A DNA stretch of 64,000 nt from contig NZ_CP053896.1 in NCBI RefSeq assembly GCF_013255915.1, forward strand, positions 1,612,001-1,676,000, read 5' to 3'. The notes under the pieces were generated by a model. The model had not been told where the DNA came from and did no database searches. It saw only the letters and a program-made list of their open reading frames with translations. The first letter of the stretch is position 1, and the number at the start of each line of letters is the position of its first letter. The stretch comes from Providencia rettgeri. Lineage in GTDB: Bacteria > Pseudomonadota > Gammaproteobacteria > Enterobacterales > Enterobacteriaceae. The position numbers were made by a program, and so were the translations under genes. Below, in pieces: positions 55,286 to 64,000 of this stretch.

Positions 55286-55326
55286 TCCCATATAATCTAT
55301 TTAAGTAAAAAGTAGATTATATGGGA
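55286..55326. terminator. 14-bp perfect inverted repeat between convergent genes
   Basis: TCCCATATAATCTA (55286) and its complement (55313) with a 13-base loop separate hsdR from the - strand ATPase gene and may terminate both. Confidence 0.65.
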
Positions 55327-55360
55327 TTTAATCAGGTTGAAGGTAAATTATAAGTTTAAA

Positions 55361-56848
55361 CTAAATATTTTGACTTGGTCGACTTTCTATTAAATGTAAC
55401 CTGTATTTTAAAGCATGATGTGTTCTAAATTCATTTTGCAGATTGATTTTGAGATTAGGCATACTACTAATGTATTCCCATCTACCTTGTTTTTTTTGCC
55501 CAATCAGTGAGTTGTCAAATAAAAAGTTGATATATTGGCGAATCGTTCCGTCAGAAATACTATTGAATTCATCGCGGCACTTCTCTGAAAAATCATTAAA
55601 ATCGAATGTTTCTACTTGAATTGTTTGAAGAACTGTTAGTAAGTTCTCAATTTCTGGAAATTGGTTGGACCATTCATCAATCACTTCATTGTATACACTT
55701 ATAGACGCTTCACGATCAGCTTCATAAAGCTCGTTAGAACTGTAAAGGCCGGAGTTGTTGTCCTTATGACACATTCTAATTTTATTAAAGTAGACAATAA
55801 TATCCCTAGGTCTAAAGAAAGAACGACGGCATATATATTTAAAGGGAGGAGTGCCTTGTCTAACAAATGAAACCTCAAATACTTTTCCAGAACGATCCTT
55901 TTCCTCAGTTAGTTGTAGTTCTTGAGGTTTATATTTTTTTATTCTTTCATAATACATGTCATTGAGATTATTTTCATCCCATGAAATAGTGATAGCACTA
56001 TCTTGCAATAATTTATTTTTATCATTGAATTTCAATGATTGATAAATGTCAGTTCGTAGAAACGGAACGATTTTTAATTTGTCACTGAGGTGTTCGTCGG
56101 ACGAGATGTTTCTACAAACATTTAGCAGATTTATCAAAACCTTACTATACTCTTCGATTTGCCCCTCTAGCCAGTTTTCATCTAATTGATCAAGCGCGAT
56201 AATTATTTTATTATTACCTACGTTATCTTTAAAGATTTTTTCAAAATGAGAAAGTAGTGTAAAGGCATTAGCTCTTAACTTTTGCTTTAAGTGGTCATTT
56301 TCAGCAATTTCCTCTAATGAAATTTCGCCTACGTCCAGTGATACTTCATCGATACCAGCACTAGGACCTTTTATGGTTTTCAATCTGGTTATTTTTGAAA
56401 ACAAAACTTCTCTAAGGCTTGGATCGGGATTACCAAATATGGTTTTAATATATTTATCCGCCCATTTAAGCTCTTTATTTAAAGTCTCTCCATTTATATT
56501 TTTTATGTCGATAAGTTTAGACAACGCTTTAATATAAAAAAGATACATCCAACTCTTTTGATAAGCAGAAAGTTCTCCTGCCATTGAGTCCTTGTAAAGT
56601 TGATGAGCTGGCCATGGATAATCGCTAAAGTTTAGACATATGGAGTAAAATCCATTGATGCTAATTGGGCTACTTTTTTTAAGGTGCTCATAAATTGCTG
56701 TTTTACCAGTACCTTTTCGGCCCAAAACCAACCAAGCTCTACTTTCTATAATATCCTTAATCGCCGGTAGTTTAAAAAAATAAGTCTGTAAGTCACGATC
56801 TGTTTCTGCTGAAACTTGAAATTCTGGAAGCCAGTCTTTTATGTCCAC
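55361..56848 (-). CDS. P-loop ATPase, Sll1717 type, candidate defence protein
   Basis: A 495-residue P-loop NTPase with Walker A GRKGTGKTA (43-51), Walker B IIIALDQLDENW (about 219) and a sensor-like RTDIYQSL (about 268). This is the pattern of the Sll1717/STAND-like AAA families. The C-terminal ~100 residues carry a winged-helix-like part (DGTIRQYINFLFDNSLI). It is convergent with hsdR and near the island end. Proteins of this type are frequent in defence islands, but no experimentally supported role can be claimed. Confidence 0.7.
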   Translation of the reverse strand: MDIKDWLPEFQVSAETDRDLQTYFFKLPAIKDIIESRAWLVLGRKGTGKTAIYEHLKKSSPISINGFYSICLNFSDYPWPAHQLYKDSMAGELSAYQKSWMYLFYIKALSKLIDIKNINGETLNKELKWADKYIKTIFGNPDPSLREVLFSKITRLKTIKGPSAGIDEVSLDVGEISLEEIAENDHLKQKLRANAFTLLSHFEKIFKDNVGNNKIIIALDQLDENWLEGQIEEYSKVLINLLNVCRNISSDEHLSDKLKIVPFLRTDIYQSLKFNDKNKLLQDSAITISWDENNLNDMYYERIKKYKPQELQLTEEKDRSGKVFEVSFVRQGTPPFKYICRRSFFRPRDIIVYFNKIRMCHKDNNSGLYSSNELYEADREASISVYNEVIDEWSNQFPEIENLLTVLQTIQVETFDFNDFSEKCRDEFNSISDGTIRQYINFLFDNSLIGQKKQGRWEYISSMPNLKINLQNEFRTHHALKYRLHLIESRPSQNI

Positions 56849-57152
56849 AATACCCTCTTCACATTACGTTAGTTTTATATTTCTTATAAAGATAAGCTCA
56901 CACCATAGGAGGAATCAAACTTTTTATTATGCATGAGCATATCATATTTAAAAATTACTAAATCAAACTTTATATTGTTATCTAATTATTTCAAACGTAA
57001 ACATATATTTTTGTAGCGGTGTTTGATCTCATCCTTTTTACACTAATTGTTACGTATTCTAGTAAATGTCAACTCTAGCGCAGAGCTGACGTCTAGATAG
57101 TGCCTAACTCTATGCAATAGTACATCAGAGTAAGTTCGAACTGACACATATG
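56849..57152. other. Non-coding gap before second integrase
   Basis: A 304-bp AT-rich gap. I see no gene, only promoter-like AT sequence for the leftward ATPase gene. Confidence 0.5.
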
Positions 57153-58394
57153 TTACCCAACTAGCGATATCCCTCTTATCCCACCTTCAATAATACTTCC
57201 CCTATCTGCCTCCTCAATAAAATCAGCCCACCATTGCATCATAGGGCGTCTTTGCTCTAGGTAATCACTGCGATTATAAGCACGTCTAACTTCGTTTTTA
57301 TCAACGTGGGCTAGGGCGGCTTCAATCACATCGGGTGGAAAGCCTTGCTCATTGAGTGCTGTGCTGGCAATTGAGCGTAGGCCGTGAGAAACCAATACAC
57401 CACCGAATCCGGCACGTTTTAATGCAGCATTGACAGTTTGGCTGTTCATGGGCTGGGTGGGCTTAATACGGCTAGGAAAGATAAACTCACGATTACCACT
57501 TAATGGTTTCATTAGTTCTAAAATAGCTAAAGCAGCGTCAGATAACGGAACTGTATGTTCGCGGTTCATCTTCATTCTAGCAGCGGGTATCTTCCATTCC
57601 TTGGTTTCAAAGTTGATTTCATCCCAACGGGCTTCAGCGGCTTCGACAGGGCGGGATATCGTGAGGAGCTGCCACATAAACAAGCATCGGGTAGATAGGC
57701 TAATACTAGCGGTTCGCATTGTCTGCATGAGCTTTGGTAGCTGATCAGGGGGAATACTTGGCATATTCTTTTTCTTGGGCTTTTCAAAAGCTTTGCCAAT
57801 ATTGATACTAGGTACAGCATCAATTAAGCCAGTATTTTGAGCATAGATCATCACTTCGTTGATACGCTGACATAGGCGACGAACCGTTTCTAGCGCACCT
57901 CTAGCTTGAACCGGTTGTATTGCTTGGACCAATATATGCGCTTTGATATCGGTTACGCTGATATCGCCAATAGCGGGAAATACATCTCGTTCAAGTGAAC
58001 GCCAGATATCATTACCATAATCTTCGGTTACAGTGGACTTCTTCACTTCCCACCAACGTTCAGCAACTAGTTGAAAGGTATTTGCCTTAGCTTCTAAGGT
58101 GTTACGGACTTGCTCTTTATGGTGATCTTGTGGGTCTATCTGCTTAGCGAGTAGTGTTCTTGCTTCAAGGCGGTAACTCCGTGCATCAGCAAGACTGACG
58201 GCAGGGTAAGAACCAAGGCTCTTTTTAGCTCGTTTCTTAGTGAGAGGGCGAATGTAGCGAAATGACCACAACTTGCTGCCATTGGATTTAACCAATAGCT
58301 CTAGCCCATCGCCATCATAGAGAACATAATCACTCTGTTTTGGCTTTGCTGCATCGATCTCTTTTGCGGATAAGGGTTTGGTTTGTCTTGCCAT
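57153..58394 (-). CDS. P4-type tyrosine integrase of the ssrA island
   Basis: A 413-residue integrase with a DUF4102 arm-binding N-terminus (MARQTKPLSAKEIDAAKPK, then YDGDGLELLV) and the catalytic residues Arg in ISRPVEAAEA, HGLR (His-x-x-Arg), ALAH and Tyr in RRAYNRS. ATG 58394 is the family start; the longer frame to 58457 runs through arm-site repeats. It lies 184 bases from the ssrA 3' end, the classic position for ssrA-targeting P4/CP4-57-type elements. Confidence 0.94.
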   Translation of the reverse strand: MARQTKPLSAKEIDAAKPKQSDYVLYDGDGLELLVKSNGSKLWSFRYIRPLTKKRAKKSLGSYPAVSLADARSYRLEARTLLAKQIDPQDHHKEQVRNTLEAKANTFQLVAERWWEVKKSTVTEDYGNDIWRSLERDVFPAIGDISVTDIKAHILVQAIQPVQARGALETVRRLCQRINEVMIYAQNTGLIDAVPSINIGKAFEKPKKKNMPSIPPDQLPKLMQTMRTASISLSTRCLFMWQLLTISRPVEAAEARWDEINFETKEWKIPAARMKMNREHTVPLSDAALAILELMKPLSGNREFIFPSRIKPTQPMNSQTVNAALKRAGFGGVLVSHGLRSIASTALNEQGFPPDVIEAALAHVDKNEVRRAYNRSDYLEQRRPMMQWWADFIEEADRGSIIEGGIRGISLVG

Positions 58395-58414
58395 TTTTGA
58401 TGTTCCATTGTTTT

Positions 58415-58466
58415 TAGGCACCTCAAAAACTATAAAGGTTAACGAGGTGCCTATCAAGGTGCCTAA
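58415..58466. repeat. Integrase arm-type repeats, proximal end of second island
   Basis: Two direct AGGTGCCT copies spaced 12 bases (58445 and 58457) and one inverted AGGCACCT (58416) lie between the integrase start and ssrA. The direct pair matches 32963-32984 at the other island end. Confidence 0.6.
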
Positions 58467-58507
58467 GATGATTGGATTTAATTAGGTGACATCAGACCGC
58501 GCAGGAC

Positions 58508-58542
58508 ATAAAAAAGCCCGCAACTCATTGAGTTAGCGGGCT
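58508..58542 (-). terminator. Terminator of ssrA
   Basis: AGCCCGC/GCGGGCT plus inner AACTCA/TGAGTT form a long hairpin with a U-run on the - strand, 36 bases beyond the tmRNA 3' end. Confidence 0.85.
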
Positions 58543-58577
58543 TTTCAGACTTCTTTGGACGTCCTTAGAAGATAATT

Positions 58578-58941
58578 TGGTGGAGCTGGCGGGAGTTGAA
58601 CCCGCGTCCGAAATTTCTACATCCTCGGTACTACATGCTTAGTCTAGTCTTTGAATTCATTTGCCAGCTGCGGACAGACACGCCACCAACAAACTATCCT
58701 GATTAAGTTTAACGCTTCAACCCCAGGCAAGGCATCCACGCGATCTCTTTTGGGTTTGACCTCTCTTGATCCCCGTCCTAAGAGCGGAGGCTAGGGAGAG
58801 AGGGCTCTAAGCAGGTTATTAAGCTGCTAAAGCGTAGTTTTCGTCGTTTGCGACTATTTTTTTGCGGCTTTTTACGAGGCCAACCGCCCCTCGGCATGCA
58901 CCTTGGGTTTCGCAAATCCCGTCGAATCCAGAATCAGCCCC
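58578..58941 (-). ncRNA. ssrA: Transfer-messenger RNA (tmRNA)
   Basis: A 364-nt RNA read on the - strand, starting GGGGCTGATTC and ending CCACCA. It has the tRNA-Ala-like acceptor and T-arm (GCGGGTTCAACTCCCGC) and an internal tag reading frame at 58819-58851 that encodes ANDENYALAA then TAA, with the resume codon GCA. It frees stalled ribosomes together with SmpB, whose gene lies upstream. Its 3' end is the attachment site of the adjacent island and stays intact. Confidence 0.97.
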
Positions 58942-58989
58942 AAGTTGTTGAGCGTAGTATAACAGAAAAATACTCTATAAAGCTAGAGG

Positions 58990-59472
58990 TTAGCGGTTAG
59001 AATGTTTCATTATACGTGCTTTATCGAGTTGCCATTCACGTTCTTTAATATCAGAACGCTTATCGTGAGATTTTTTACCTCTGGCAACGCCGATTTTAAC
59101 TTTACACCATGCATTTTTCCAGTAGAGAGAAAGCGCAATAACGGTATAACCTTCGCGGTTAACTTTACCGTAGAGTGTATCTAATTCACGTTGATTTAAA
59201 AGTAATTTTCGGCTACGAGTTGGGTCGCACACAACGTGCGATGATGCAACAGTCAGCGGTGTGAAGTTTGCACCGAATAAATAAGCTTCGCCGTCCCTTA
59301 AAAGAACGTAGCTATCTCCAATGTTGGCTTTGCCTGCACGGAGTGATTTGACTTCCCAACCTTGTAGGGATAGACCCGCCTCGAACTCCTCTTCGATAGA
59401 ATATTCGTGGCGAGCACGCTTGTTCATAGCAATTGTTGCTGAACCGGGTTTATATGGTTTTTTCTTTGTCAT
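58990..59472 (-). CDS. smpB: SsrA-binding protein SmpB
   Basis: A 160-residue OB-fold protein that carries tmRNA to stalled ribosomes. It has the E. coli length and blocks [30 protein letters not shown] and the basic C-terminal tail ([10 protein letters not shown]). It lies immediately upstream of ssrA on the same strand, the usual enterobacterial order, and is divergent from ratA. Confidence 0.97.
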   Translation of the reverse strand: MTKKKPYKPGSATIAMNKRARHEYSIEEEFEAGLSLQGWEVKSLRAGKANIGDSYVLLRDGEAYLFGANFTPLTVASSHVVCDPTRSRKLLLNQRELDTLYGKVNREGYTVIALSLYWKNAWCKVKIGVARGKKSHDKRSDIKEREWQLDKARIMKHSNR

Positions 59473-59625
59473 AGTGCAATCATTATACTGTAAGCTGAGT
59501 TGAAAGAAATCTTTCTAAGCTGATATTTTTTTGATTGTGCAAATCTTGCCCTATGTGGGTTTTGTTTTTTGTTTAACCAATCAAAGATGGTATTATACGC
59601 TCAGTTTTTGGGGATAGGAATTGAT

Positions 59626-60060
59626 ATGCCACAGATTAGTCGCTCTGCGTTGGTCCCTTTTAGCGCAGAACAAATGTATAAACTCGTTAATGACGTTATT
59701 TCATATCCGAGCTTTTTGCCGGGGTGTGTGGGTAGCAGAATTATTAGTCATAGTTCTGAAGAAATGACCGCTTCTGTTGAAGTGTCAAAAGCAGGCATTA
59801 GCAAAACTTTTGTCACAAAAAATGTGCTAGAGGATAACAAGTGCATTCATATGCAACTTGTGGAAGGGCCATTTAGTAAATTAGCTGGTGGTTGGAAATT
59901 TATTCCTTTAAGCCCTGATGCTTGTAAAATCGAGTTTCACCTTGATTTTGAATTTACAAATAAATTGATAGAACTTGCATTTGGCAAAATTTTTAAGGAA
60001 TTAGCTAATAATATGGTTCAAGCCTTCACTTTAAGAGCAAAGGATGTATACAGTGTCTGA
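59626..60060 (+). CDS. ratA: RatA, START-like ribosome association toxin
   Basis: A 144-residue coenzyme-Q-binding START-domain protein (RatA/PasT family), reported to hinder 70S assembly. ATG 59626 is chosen because GGATAGGAA lies 8 bases upstream and [18 protein letters not shown] starts the family; the 19-codon extension is upstream leader. The blocks SRIISH and [15 protein letters not shown] are visible. The last 17 bases overlap rnfH. Confidence 0.93.
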   Translation: MPQISRSALVPFSAEQMYKLVNDVISYPSFLPGCVGSRIISHSSEEMTASVEVSKAGISKTFVTKNVLEDNKCIHMQLVEGPFSKLAGGWKFIPLSPDACKIEFHLDFEFTNKLIELAFGKIFKELANNMVQAFTLRAKDVYSV

Positions 60061-60349
60061 GCTGAATATTGAAGTGACATATGCGCTTCCTGAAAAGCAA
60101 TTTTTGCTATCAGTAAAAGTGAAAGAGGGGGCGACAATAGAAGAAGCAATACTAGCTTCTGGTATTTTAGCTCTTAGAGATGATATTGATCTTAAAAAAA
60201 ATAAGATTGGTATTTATAGTCGCCCTGCTAAATTGACAGATTTAGTGCAAGATGGGGATCGTGTTGAGATTTATCGACCTTTGATTGCAGACCCAAAAGA
60301 ATTACGTCGCAAACGAGCGGAAAAGTCTAAAGAAGTTAAAAATAAGTAA
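60044..60349 (+). CDS. rnfH: RnfH/RatB-family ubiquitin-like protein
   Basis: A 101-residue beta-grasp protein of the UPF0125 (RnfH, RatB) family, with [14 protein letters not shown] and [22 protein letters not shown] almost as in E. coli. It overlaps ratA by 17 bases and so is coupled to it. GTG 60053 is an alternative start. Its function is unproven. Confidence 0.93.
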   Translation: MYTVSELNIEVTYALPEKQFLLSVKVKEGATIEEAILASGILALRDDIDLKKNKIGIYSRPAKLTDLVQDGDRVEIYRPLIADPKELRRKRAEKSKEVKNK

Positions 60350-60366
60350 ACCGATTATACGTAGCG

Positions 60367-60388
60367 AACCGAGCAAAGCTCGGTTTTT
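60367..60388 (+). terminator. Terminator of ratA-rnfH
   Basis: A perfect 8-bp stem AACCGAGC/GCTCGGTT with a three-base loop, followed by T. Confidence 0.85.
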
Positions 60389-60444
60389 GTCTTTAAATTT
60401 ATTTATACAAGTTGAGTCTAAATAAATTTTTAATAAAGATACTC

Positions 60445-60494
60445 ATAATAACAACCCGCCTGAATAAGTCCTTCAGAAAACAGGTTGTTATTAT
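60445..60494 (-). terminator. Hairpin after bamE
   Basis: ATAATAACAACC and GGTTGTTATTAT form a perfect 12-bp outer stem around a 26-base loop, 29 bases beyond the bamE stop. Confidence 0.6.
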
Positions 60495-60522
60495 CACACT
60501 AGGTGGTTCTTAGTGTTTGTGG

Positions 60523-60915
60523 TTAGTCAGCTGTTTTAGTTTCTGATGCTTTTGTTTCAGCAGCTTCCATTGATTCCTGCGCGGCAAGATTTTTCTCGTT
60601 TTTGATGTCAGTAAGAATACCATTGCGATCAAAAATCAGAGTCAAAGTTTCTTGCTGAACTGGGTCATGCCCTAGTTCTTGGCGGAAAACATAATACCAA
60701 GTTTGAGTACCAAACGGGTCAGATAACATTGGCGTGCCCAAAGTATAAGCGACCTGTTGCTGTGTCATTCCTTTTTGGATCTTAGCAACATCTTTCGCTG
60801 TGAGGTAATTACCTTGGTTAATGTCTGGATGATAGACAAGACGTTCCATCATTGAACAGCCCGTAGACATTAATGCGAGTGATAGTGCGGCAGCAGTTAA
60901 CAATTTATAACGCAT
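60523..60915 (-). CDS. bamE: Outer-membrane assembly lipoprotein BamE
   Basis: A 130-residue lipoprotein of the BAM complex (SmpA), with lipobox STGC (Cys20). Blocks are [30 protein letters not shown] and [10 protein letters not shown]. The Glu/Ala/Thr-rich C-terminal tail ([15 protein letters not shown]) is longer than in E. coli and likely disordered. It is monocistronic, convergent with rnfH. Confidence 0.96.
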   Translation of the reverse strand: MRYKLLTAAALSLALMSTGCSMMERLVYHPDINQGNYLTAKDVAKIQKGMTQQQVAYTLGTPMLSDPFGTQTWYYVFRQELGHDPVQQETLTLIFDRNGILTDIKNEKNLAAQESMEAAETKASETKTAD

Positions 60916-61027
60916 GGATATCTCATTCCTTTTGGAGTCAGAACATCAATGATAATCGACATTGATACAATTTAAAACCTTCCTTATCGACTCTAAGACC
61001 ACATGAGCGTAAAAAAGTTGTCAAAAA

Positions 61028-62689
61028 TTATGCTGCAAGTAACTCTTTTGCGTTGGCTAGTGTATTTTTGGTGACTTCTGAACCTGCTAAAAGGCGCGCA
61101 AGCTCTTGTAATCTAGATTTTTTATCTAATAGCTGCATATGAGTTTCAGTTTCAACGCCATTAGTTTCTTTGCTTACATAAAAATGATGATGTCCACAAC
61201 CTGCAACTTGAGGTAAATGCGTTACACACATGACTTGAGTTGATTCACCTAACTCACGTAATAACTTACCAACAATAGCGGCTGTTGGTCCGCTAATACC
61301 CACATCGACCTCATCAAAAATTAACGCTGGAGTATCCATTTTCTTAGCGGTAATAACTTGAATAGCTAGTGCGATACGCGATAGTTCACCACCTGAAGCA
61401 ACTTTAGCGAGCGCCTGATGTGGCTGACCTGGGTTCGTAGTAACATTGAATTCTATCTTACATGCACCATCAATCTGCAATTGTTCTGGTATAAATTTCA
61501 CATCAATAGTAAACAGGCCATGAGGCATTGAAAGTTGATGCATACTGTTGGTAATTAGCGTGCTTAACTCTTGGGCATAATGCAGTCGCACATGGTGTAA
61601 ACGCTCTGCACAAGCTAATGCTTTTTGATGATCGATAGCGACTTGCTCGTTTAAAGTTTCACAATCTTCGTTTTGATTAGCAATTTGTTCTTGCTCAGTC
61701 AATAACTGTTGAAATAGTTCAGGTAGTGCCTCGGGGCTAACATGATGTTTTCGAGCTAAGCTAATTTGTTTAGAGATACGTTGCTCAAGTTCAAATAAAC
61801 GGTTGGGATCAAGTTCGTATTGATCGCAATAATGTTTTATTTCATCACTGACTTCACTGACTTGTATTGATGCTTCTTCAAGCATATCGAGAAGTTCTGA
61901 AAATTTCGGATTGAGAGCAACGAGATCAGTCAATTCATTTTTTGCCATATTTAATAAACTAATGACATTCGCATCATCATTTTCAGATAGTATATGCGTG
62001 GTTGTTTGACCAATAGATAAAAATTGCCCATGATTAGCGAGTTGTTTATATTCTTGGTCTATCTCTTCAAATTCCCCTTGAACAGGAAGGAATTCGTTTA
62101 GTTCTTTTAGATGATATTCCAGCAACTGTTGTCGAGATTCACGCTCTTGCATCTCTTTTTGAAATACGGCTAATTGTTGGCAGGAGTCGTGCCATGTTTT
62201 CCATGCTTTTTTCATTTGAGCAAGTAGTTCTTGCTGGTTTGAATAGGCATCAAGCAGGGACTTTTGATGCGTGTTATCTAGCAAGAGTTGGTGCGCGTGC
62301 TGGCCATGAATTTGGATCAGTAATGTACCGAGTTCTCTAAGTTGTGATAAAGGTACAGAAACGCCGTTAATAAAACCTCGGGAACGGCCGTCAGGAGAGA
62401 TAGTCCGACGTAATAAGCACTCATTTTGGTTATCAAGTTGGTGCTCAATAAGCCAATTAGCAGCCATCTCAGCATCAACTAAGGAAAAACGGGCACAAAG
62501 ATCAGCACGCAGCGCACCAGGGCGTACCATATTGGCTTCACCCCGATTACCTAAACATAGGCCAAGAGCATCAATAGCAATGGACTTACCCGCACCTGTT
62601 TCACCGGTTATGGCTGTCATACCATTACGGAAATCAATTTCTAATTCACGTACGATTGCAAAATTATTGATTGTTAGTTGGGTAAGCAT
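61028..62689 (-). CDS. recN: DNA repair protein RecN
   Basis: A 553-residue SMC-like protein for double-strand break repair. Walker A GETGAGKS is at about 28-35, Walker [13 protein letters not shown] near 465, and a coiled coil lies between. ATG 62689 begins [13 protein letters not shown] as in E. coli; the 8-codon longer frame is unlikely. Two LexA boxes lie directly upstream (62714-62756), so the gene is strongly SOS-controlled. Confidence 0.97.
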   Translation of the reverse strand: MLTQLTINNFAIVRELEIDFRNGMTAITGETGAGKSIAIDALGLCLGNRGEANMVRPGALRADLCARFSLVDAEMAANWLIEHQLDNQNECLLRRTISPDGRSRGFINGVSVPLSQLRELGTLLIQIHGQHAHQLLLDNTHQKSLLDAYSNQQELLAQMKKAWKTWHDSCQQLAVFQKEMQERESRQQLLEYHLKELNEFLPVQGEFEEIDQEYKQLANHGQFLSIGQTTTHILSENDDANVISLLNMAKNELTDLVALNPKFSELLDMLEEASIQVSEVSDEIKHYCDQYELDPNRLFELEQRISKQISLARKHHVSPEALPELFQQLLTEQEQIANQNEDCETLNEQVAIDHQKALACAERLHHVRLHYAQELSTLITNSMHQLSMPHGLFTIDVKFIPEQLQIDGACKIEFNVTTNPGQPHQALAKVASGGELSRIALAIQVITAKKMDTPALIFDEVDVGISGPTAAIVGKLLRELGESTQVMCVTHLPQVAGCGHHHFYVSKETNGVETETHMQLLDKKSRLQELARLLAGSEVTKNTLANAKELLAA

Positions 62690-62713
62690 CTGCGCTCTCC
62701 TGTAAAAATACAC

Positions 62714-62733
62714 ACCTGTGTTTTAATACAGTG
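62714..62733 (-). promoter_or_regulatory. LexA box 1 of recN
   Basis: CTG-N10-CAG at 62716-62731 (CTGTGTTTTAATACAG) fits the LexA consensus and lies 25 bases before recN. Confidence 0.85.
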
Positions 62734-62736
62734 TAT

Positions 62737-62756
62737 GACTGTTTTTTTATACAGTA
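62737..62756 (-). promoter_or_regulatory. LexA box 2 of recN
   Basis: CTGTTTTTTTATACAG at 62739-62754 is a second close match to the LexA consensus, 7 bases from the first. Tandem boxes are known for recN. Confidence 0.85.
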
Positions 62757-62775
62757 AAGAGGCAGAATGAAAAAA

Positions 62776-63675
62776 TTAAAAAGTTTTTTTAGCCCAGCCT
62801 AATTTTGAACTTAACGTATTGAAATAATTGTAATCTTGTGGATGAACTAAATTAAGATTTTTATTACTACGTTTAACAATAACTTCCTCTCCATCCTGAA
62901 TAGGGAGCATAATTTGGCTGTCACAGCTGACTTCATAATCAATATTTGTTCGTAAAAACCTCAACCGAATACTGCTGTCGCTGCTAATCACTAGTGGTCT
63001 GGAGGATAAGGTATGTGGAAACATTGGAACTAATACAATAGCATCCAAGTTCGGGGTTAAAATAGGGCCACCTGCGGAAAGAGAATAAGCTGTAGAACCT
63101 GTTGGTGTGGCGATAATCAAACCATCAGAACGTTGAGAAAAGGCAAATTTTTCATCAATGTAAACCTCGAATTCGATCATATGCGCAACTTTGCCTGGGT
63201 GCAGAACAATCTCATTAATTGCGGTGCTTTTACGTGCTTTTTGGTTAGCTTTAATGACTTGTGCTTCTAGTAAAAAACGTCTTTCTTCGCGGTATTTTCC
63301 TTCAAGAACACTTGAAAGTTGTTGCAATGCATTATCAGGGTCTAAATCAGTAAGAAAACCGAGATTACCACGATTTACACCGATCACTTTATTATTATAC
63401 CGGGATAAAATACGAGCAGCGCCAAGCATATTGCCATCCCCGCCAACGACGACAACTAAATCAGCCTGTTGGCCTATTTCAGTTAATGTACCAGTGTTGG
63501 CATTAGATAATTTTAAATCTTTAGCAACTTGTTTATCGATAATGGCATGATAATTTTTTGAAATTAACCAATGGTATATTAATTCATGAGTTGCCAATGC
63601 TTCAGGATGCCTAGGGTGCCCGACAATGCCTATCGTTTTAAAATGTGGTAGTGCTGTATTATTGTCCTTTCGCAT
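62776..63675 (-). CDS. nadK: NAD kinase
   Basis: A 299-residue ATP-NAD kinase making NADP. Blocks are [17 protein letters not shown], the GGDGN motif near 72-76 and [16 protein letters not shown]. The E. coli enzyme has 292 residues. The ribosome site is weak. It is co-oriented with recN, which follows after a gap with the LexA boxes, and is divergent from grpE. Confidence 0.96.
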   Translation of the reverse strand: MRKDNNTALPHFKTIGIVGHPRHPEALATHELIYHWLISKNYHAIIDKQVAKDLKLSNANTGTLTEIGQQADLVVVVGGDGNMLGAARILSRYNNKVIGVNRGNLGFLTDLDPDNALQQLSSVLEGKYREERRFLLEAQVIKANQKARKSTAINEIVLHPGKVAHMIEFEVYIDEKFAFSQRSDGLIIATPTGSTAYSLSAGGPILTPNLDAIVLVPMFPHTLSSRPLVISSDSSIRLRFLRTNIDYEVSCDSQIMLPIQDGEEVIVKRSNKNLNLVHPQDYNYFNTLSSKLGWAKKTF

Positions 63676-63703
63676 ACTTTTTTGGCCTCTGATTGTATGA
63701 CTT

Positions 63704-63735
63704 CCCTTGAATCCCTGTATTAGATCCCCATAATA
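63704..63735 (+). promoter_or_regulatory. Sigma-32 heat-shock promoter of grpE
   Basis: CTTGAA (63706-63711), a 14-base spacer and CCCCATAA (63726-63733) match the sigma-32 consensus and lie 44 bases before grpE. Confidence 0.85.
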
Positions 63736-63776
63736 CTCTCATATATGGGATTAATGCTAAATACGCGGAGATATTC

Positions 63777-64000
63777 ATGAGTAGTAAAGACCAAAACATG
63801 CATGATGAGCAAGCTTTTGAACAAAATGAATCACAAAAAGTTCAAGCTGAGCAAGAAGCCAGCGTTCAACAAGCTGATGAGTTACAAGCAGACGAACAAG
63901 CGTTAGCCGCGCGTATTGCTGAGCTTGAGCAACAGTTAGAAGCTTCACAAAAAACTGAACGTGAAGCGATGTTACGTGCACACGCAGAAATTGAAAATAT
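63777..64000 (+). CDS. grpE: Nucleotide exchange factor GrpE, N-terminal part
   Basis: The partial gene is cut by the window end after 74 codons. It has the acidic, Gln/Glu-rich N-terminal tail and the start of the long coiled coil (ARIAELEQQLEASQKTE, then MLRAHAEIEN) of GrpE, the exchange factor of DnaK. GCGGAG lies 6 bases before ATG. A sigma-32 promoter lies upstream. Its place beside nadK is the usual enterobacterial order. Confidence 0.95.
   Translation, partial: MSSKDQNMHDEQAFEQNESQKVQAEQEASVQQADELQADEQALAARIAELEQQLEASQKTEREAMLRAHAEIEN

Noticed and set aside
1-64000. CRISPR array, retron or reverse transcriptase
   Set aside because: No regularly spaced repeats and no reverse-transcriptase motif were seen on either strand.

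Overview
The window comes from an AT-rich gammaproteobacterial chromosome, most probably Providencia or a close Morganellaceae relative. The reasons are enterobacterial-type core genes (ssrA, smpB, ratA, rnfH, bamE, recN, nadK, grpE), a tmRNA tag ANDENYALAA, and a phage and island gene complement typical of that group. The genus is an inference from gene content and base composition, not from a database match.

Layout. (1) 1-9.9 kb: a purine and glyoxylate salvage cluster. gcl-hyi-glxR lie on the + strand. An allP-allB-ybbY operon on the - strand is divergent from glxK. Together they import allantoin, open it to allantoate, and convert glyoxylate through tartronate semialdehyde to glycerate and glycerate phosphate. 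Palindromes of the AllR-operator type lie just before gcl and between allP and glxK. (2) 10.0-16.2 kb: a decayed lambdoid prophage, with an O-like replication fragment, a frameshifted antiterminator Q and nested Rz/Rz1 spanins. Between Q and Rz sit envelope and acid-stress genes: two YagU-like proteins, HdeA, a YgiW-type OB-fold protein and small secreted proteins. (3) 16.2-21.2 kb: gss, entericidin ecnB, lipocalin blc and a broken RES-toxin gene. (4) 21.4-32.9 kb: accessory genes and a first integrative element. They include a DUF4365 nuclease-like protein, an uncharacterised three-gene set (PNVFGG-repeat protein, glycine-zipper protein, Sel1-like protein), a serine recombinase, a RadC-like gene, a TOPRIM/DUF927 primase-helicase with a dense GTTAC/GTAAC cluster behind it, and a tyrosine integrase.

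(5) 32.9-58.5 kb: a second island at the 3' end of ssrA, built like CP4-57 (P4-type integrase, AlpA, DUF3987/YfjI, YfjJ/Gp2, DUF932, ArdB, WYL regulator, YaaW family). Its cargo is mainly DNA defence: an OLD-like ATPase-TOPRIM protein divergent from a C5 methyltransferase, a type I system hsdM-hsdS-GmrSD-hsdR with overlapping genes, and a Sll1717-type P-loop ATPase. A complete IS1595-family element with an 8-bp target duplication lies inside it. A degraded copy of the ssrA 3' end at 32.89 kb, just upstream of the first integrase, and paired AGGTGCCT arm motifs near both ends of the second island suggest two successive integrations at ssrA. (6) 58.5-64 kb: core chromosome with ssrA, smpB, ratA-rnfH, bamE, recN (two LexA boxes), nadK and the start of grpE (sigma-32 promoter).

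The most promising uncharacterised units are the OLD-like/C5-methyltransferase pair, the type I operon with an embedded GmrSD-type gene, the PNVFGG/glycine-zipper operon, and the acid-stress cargo in the prophage remnant.
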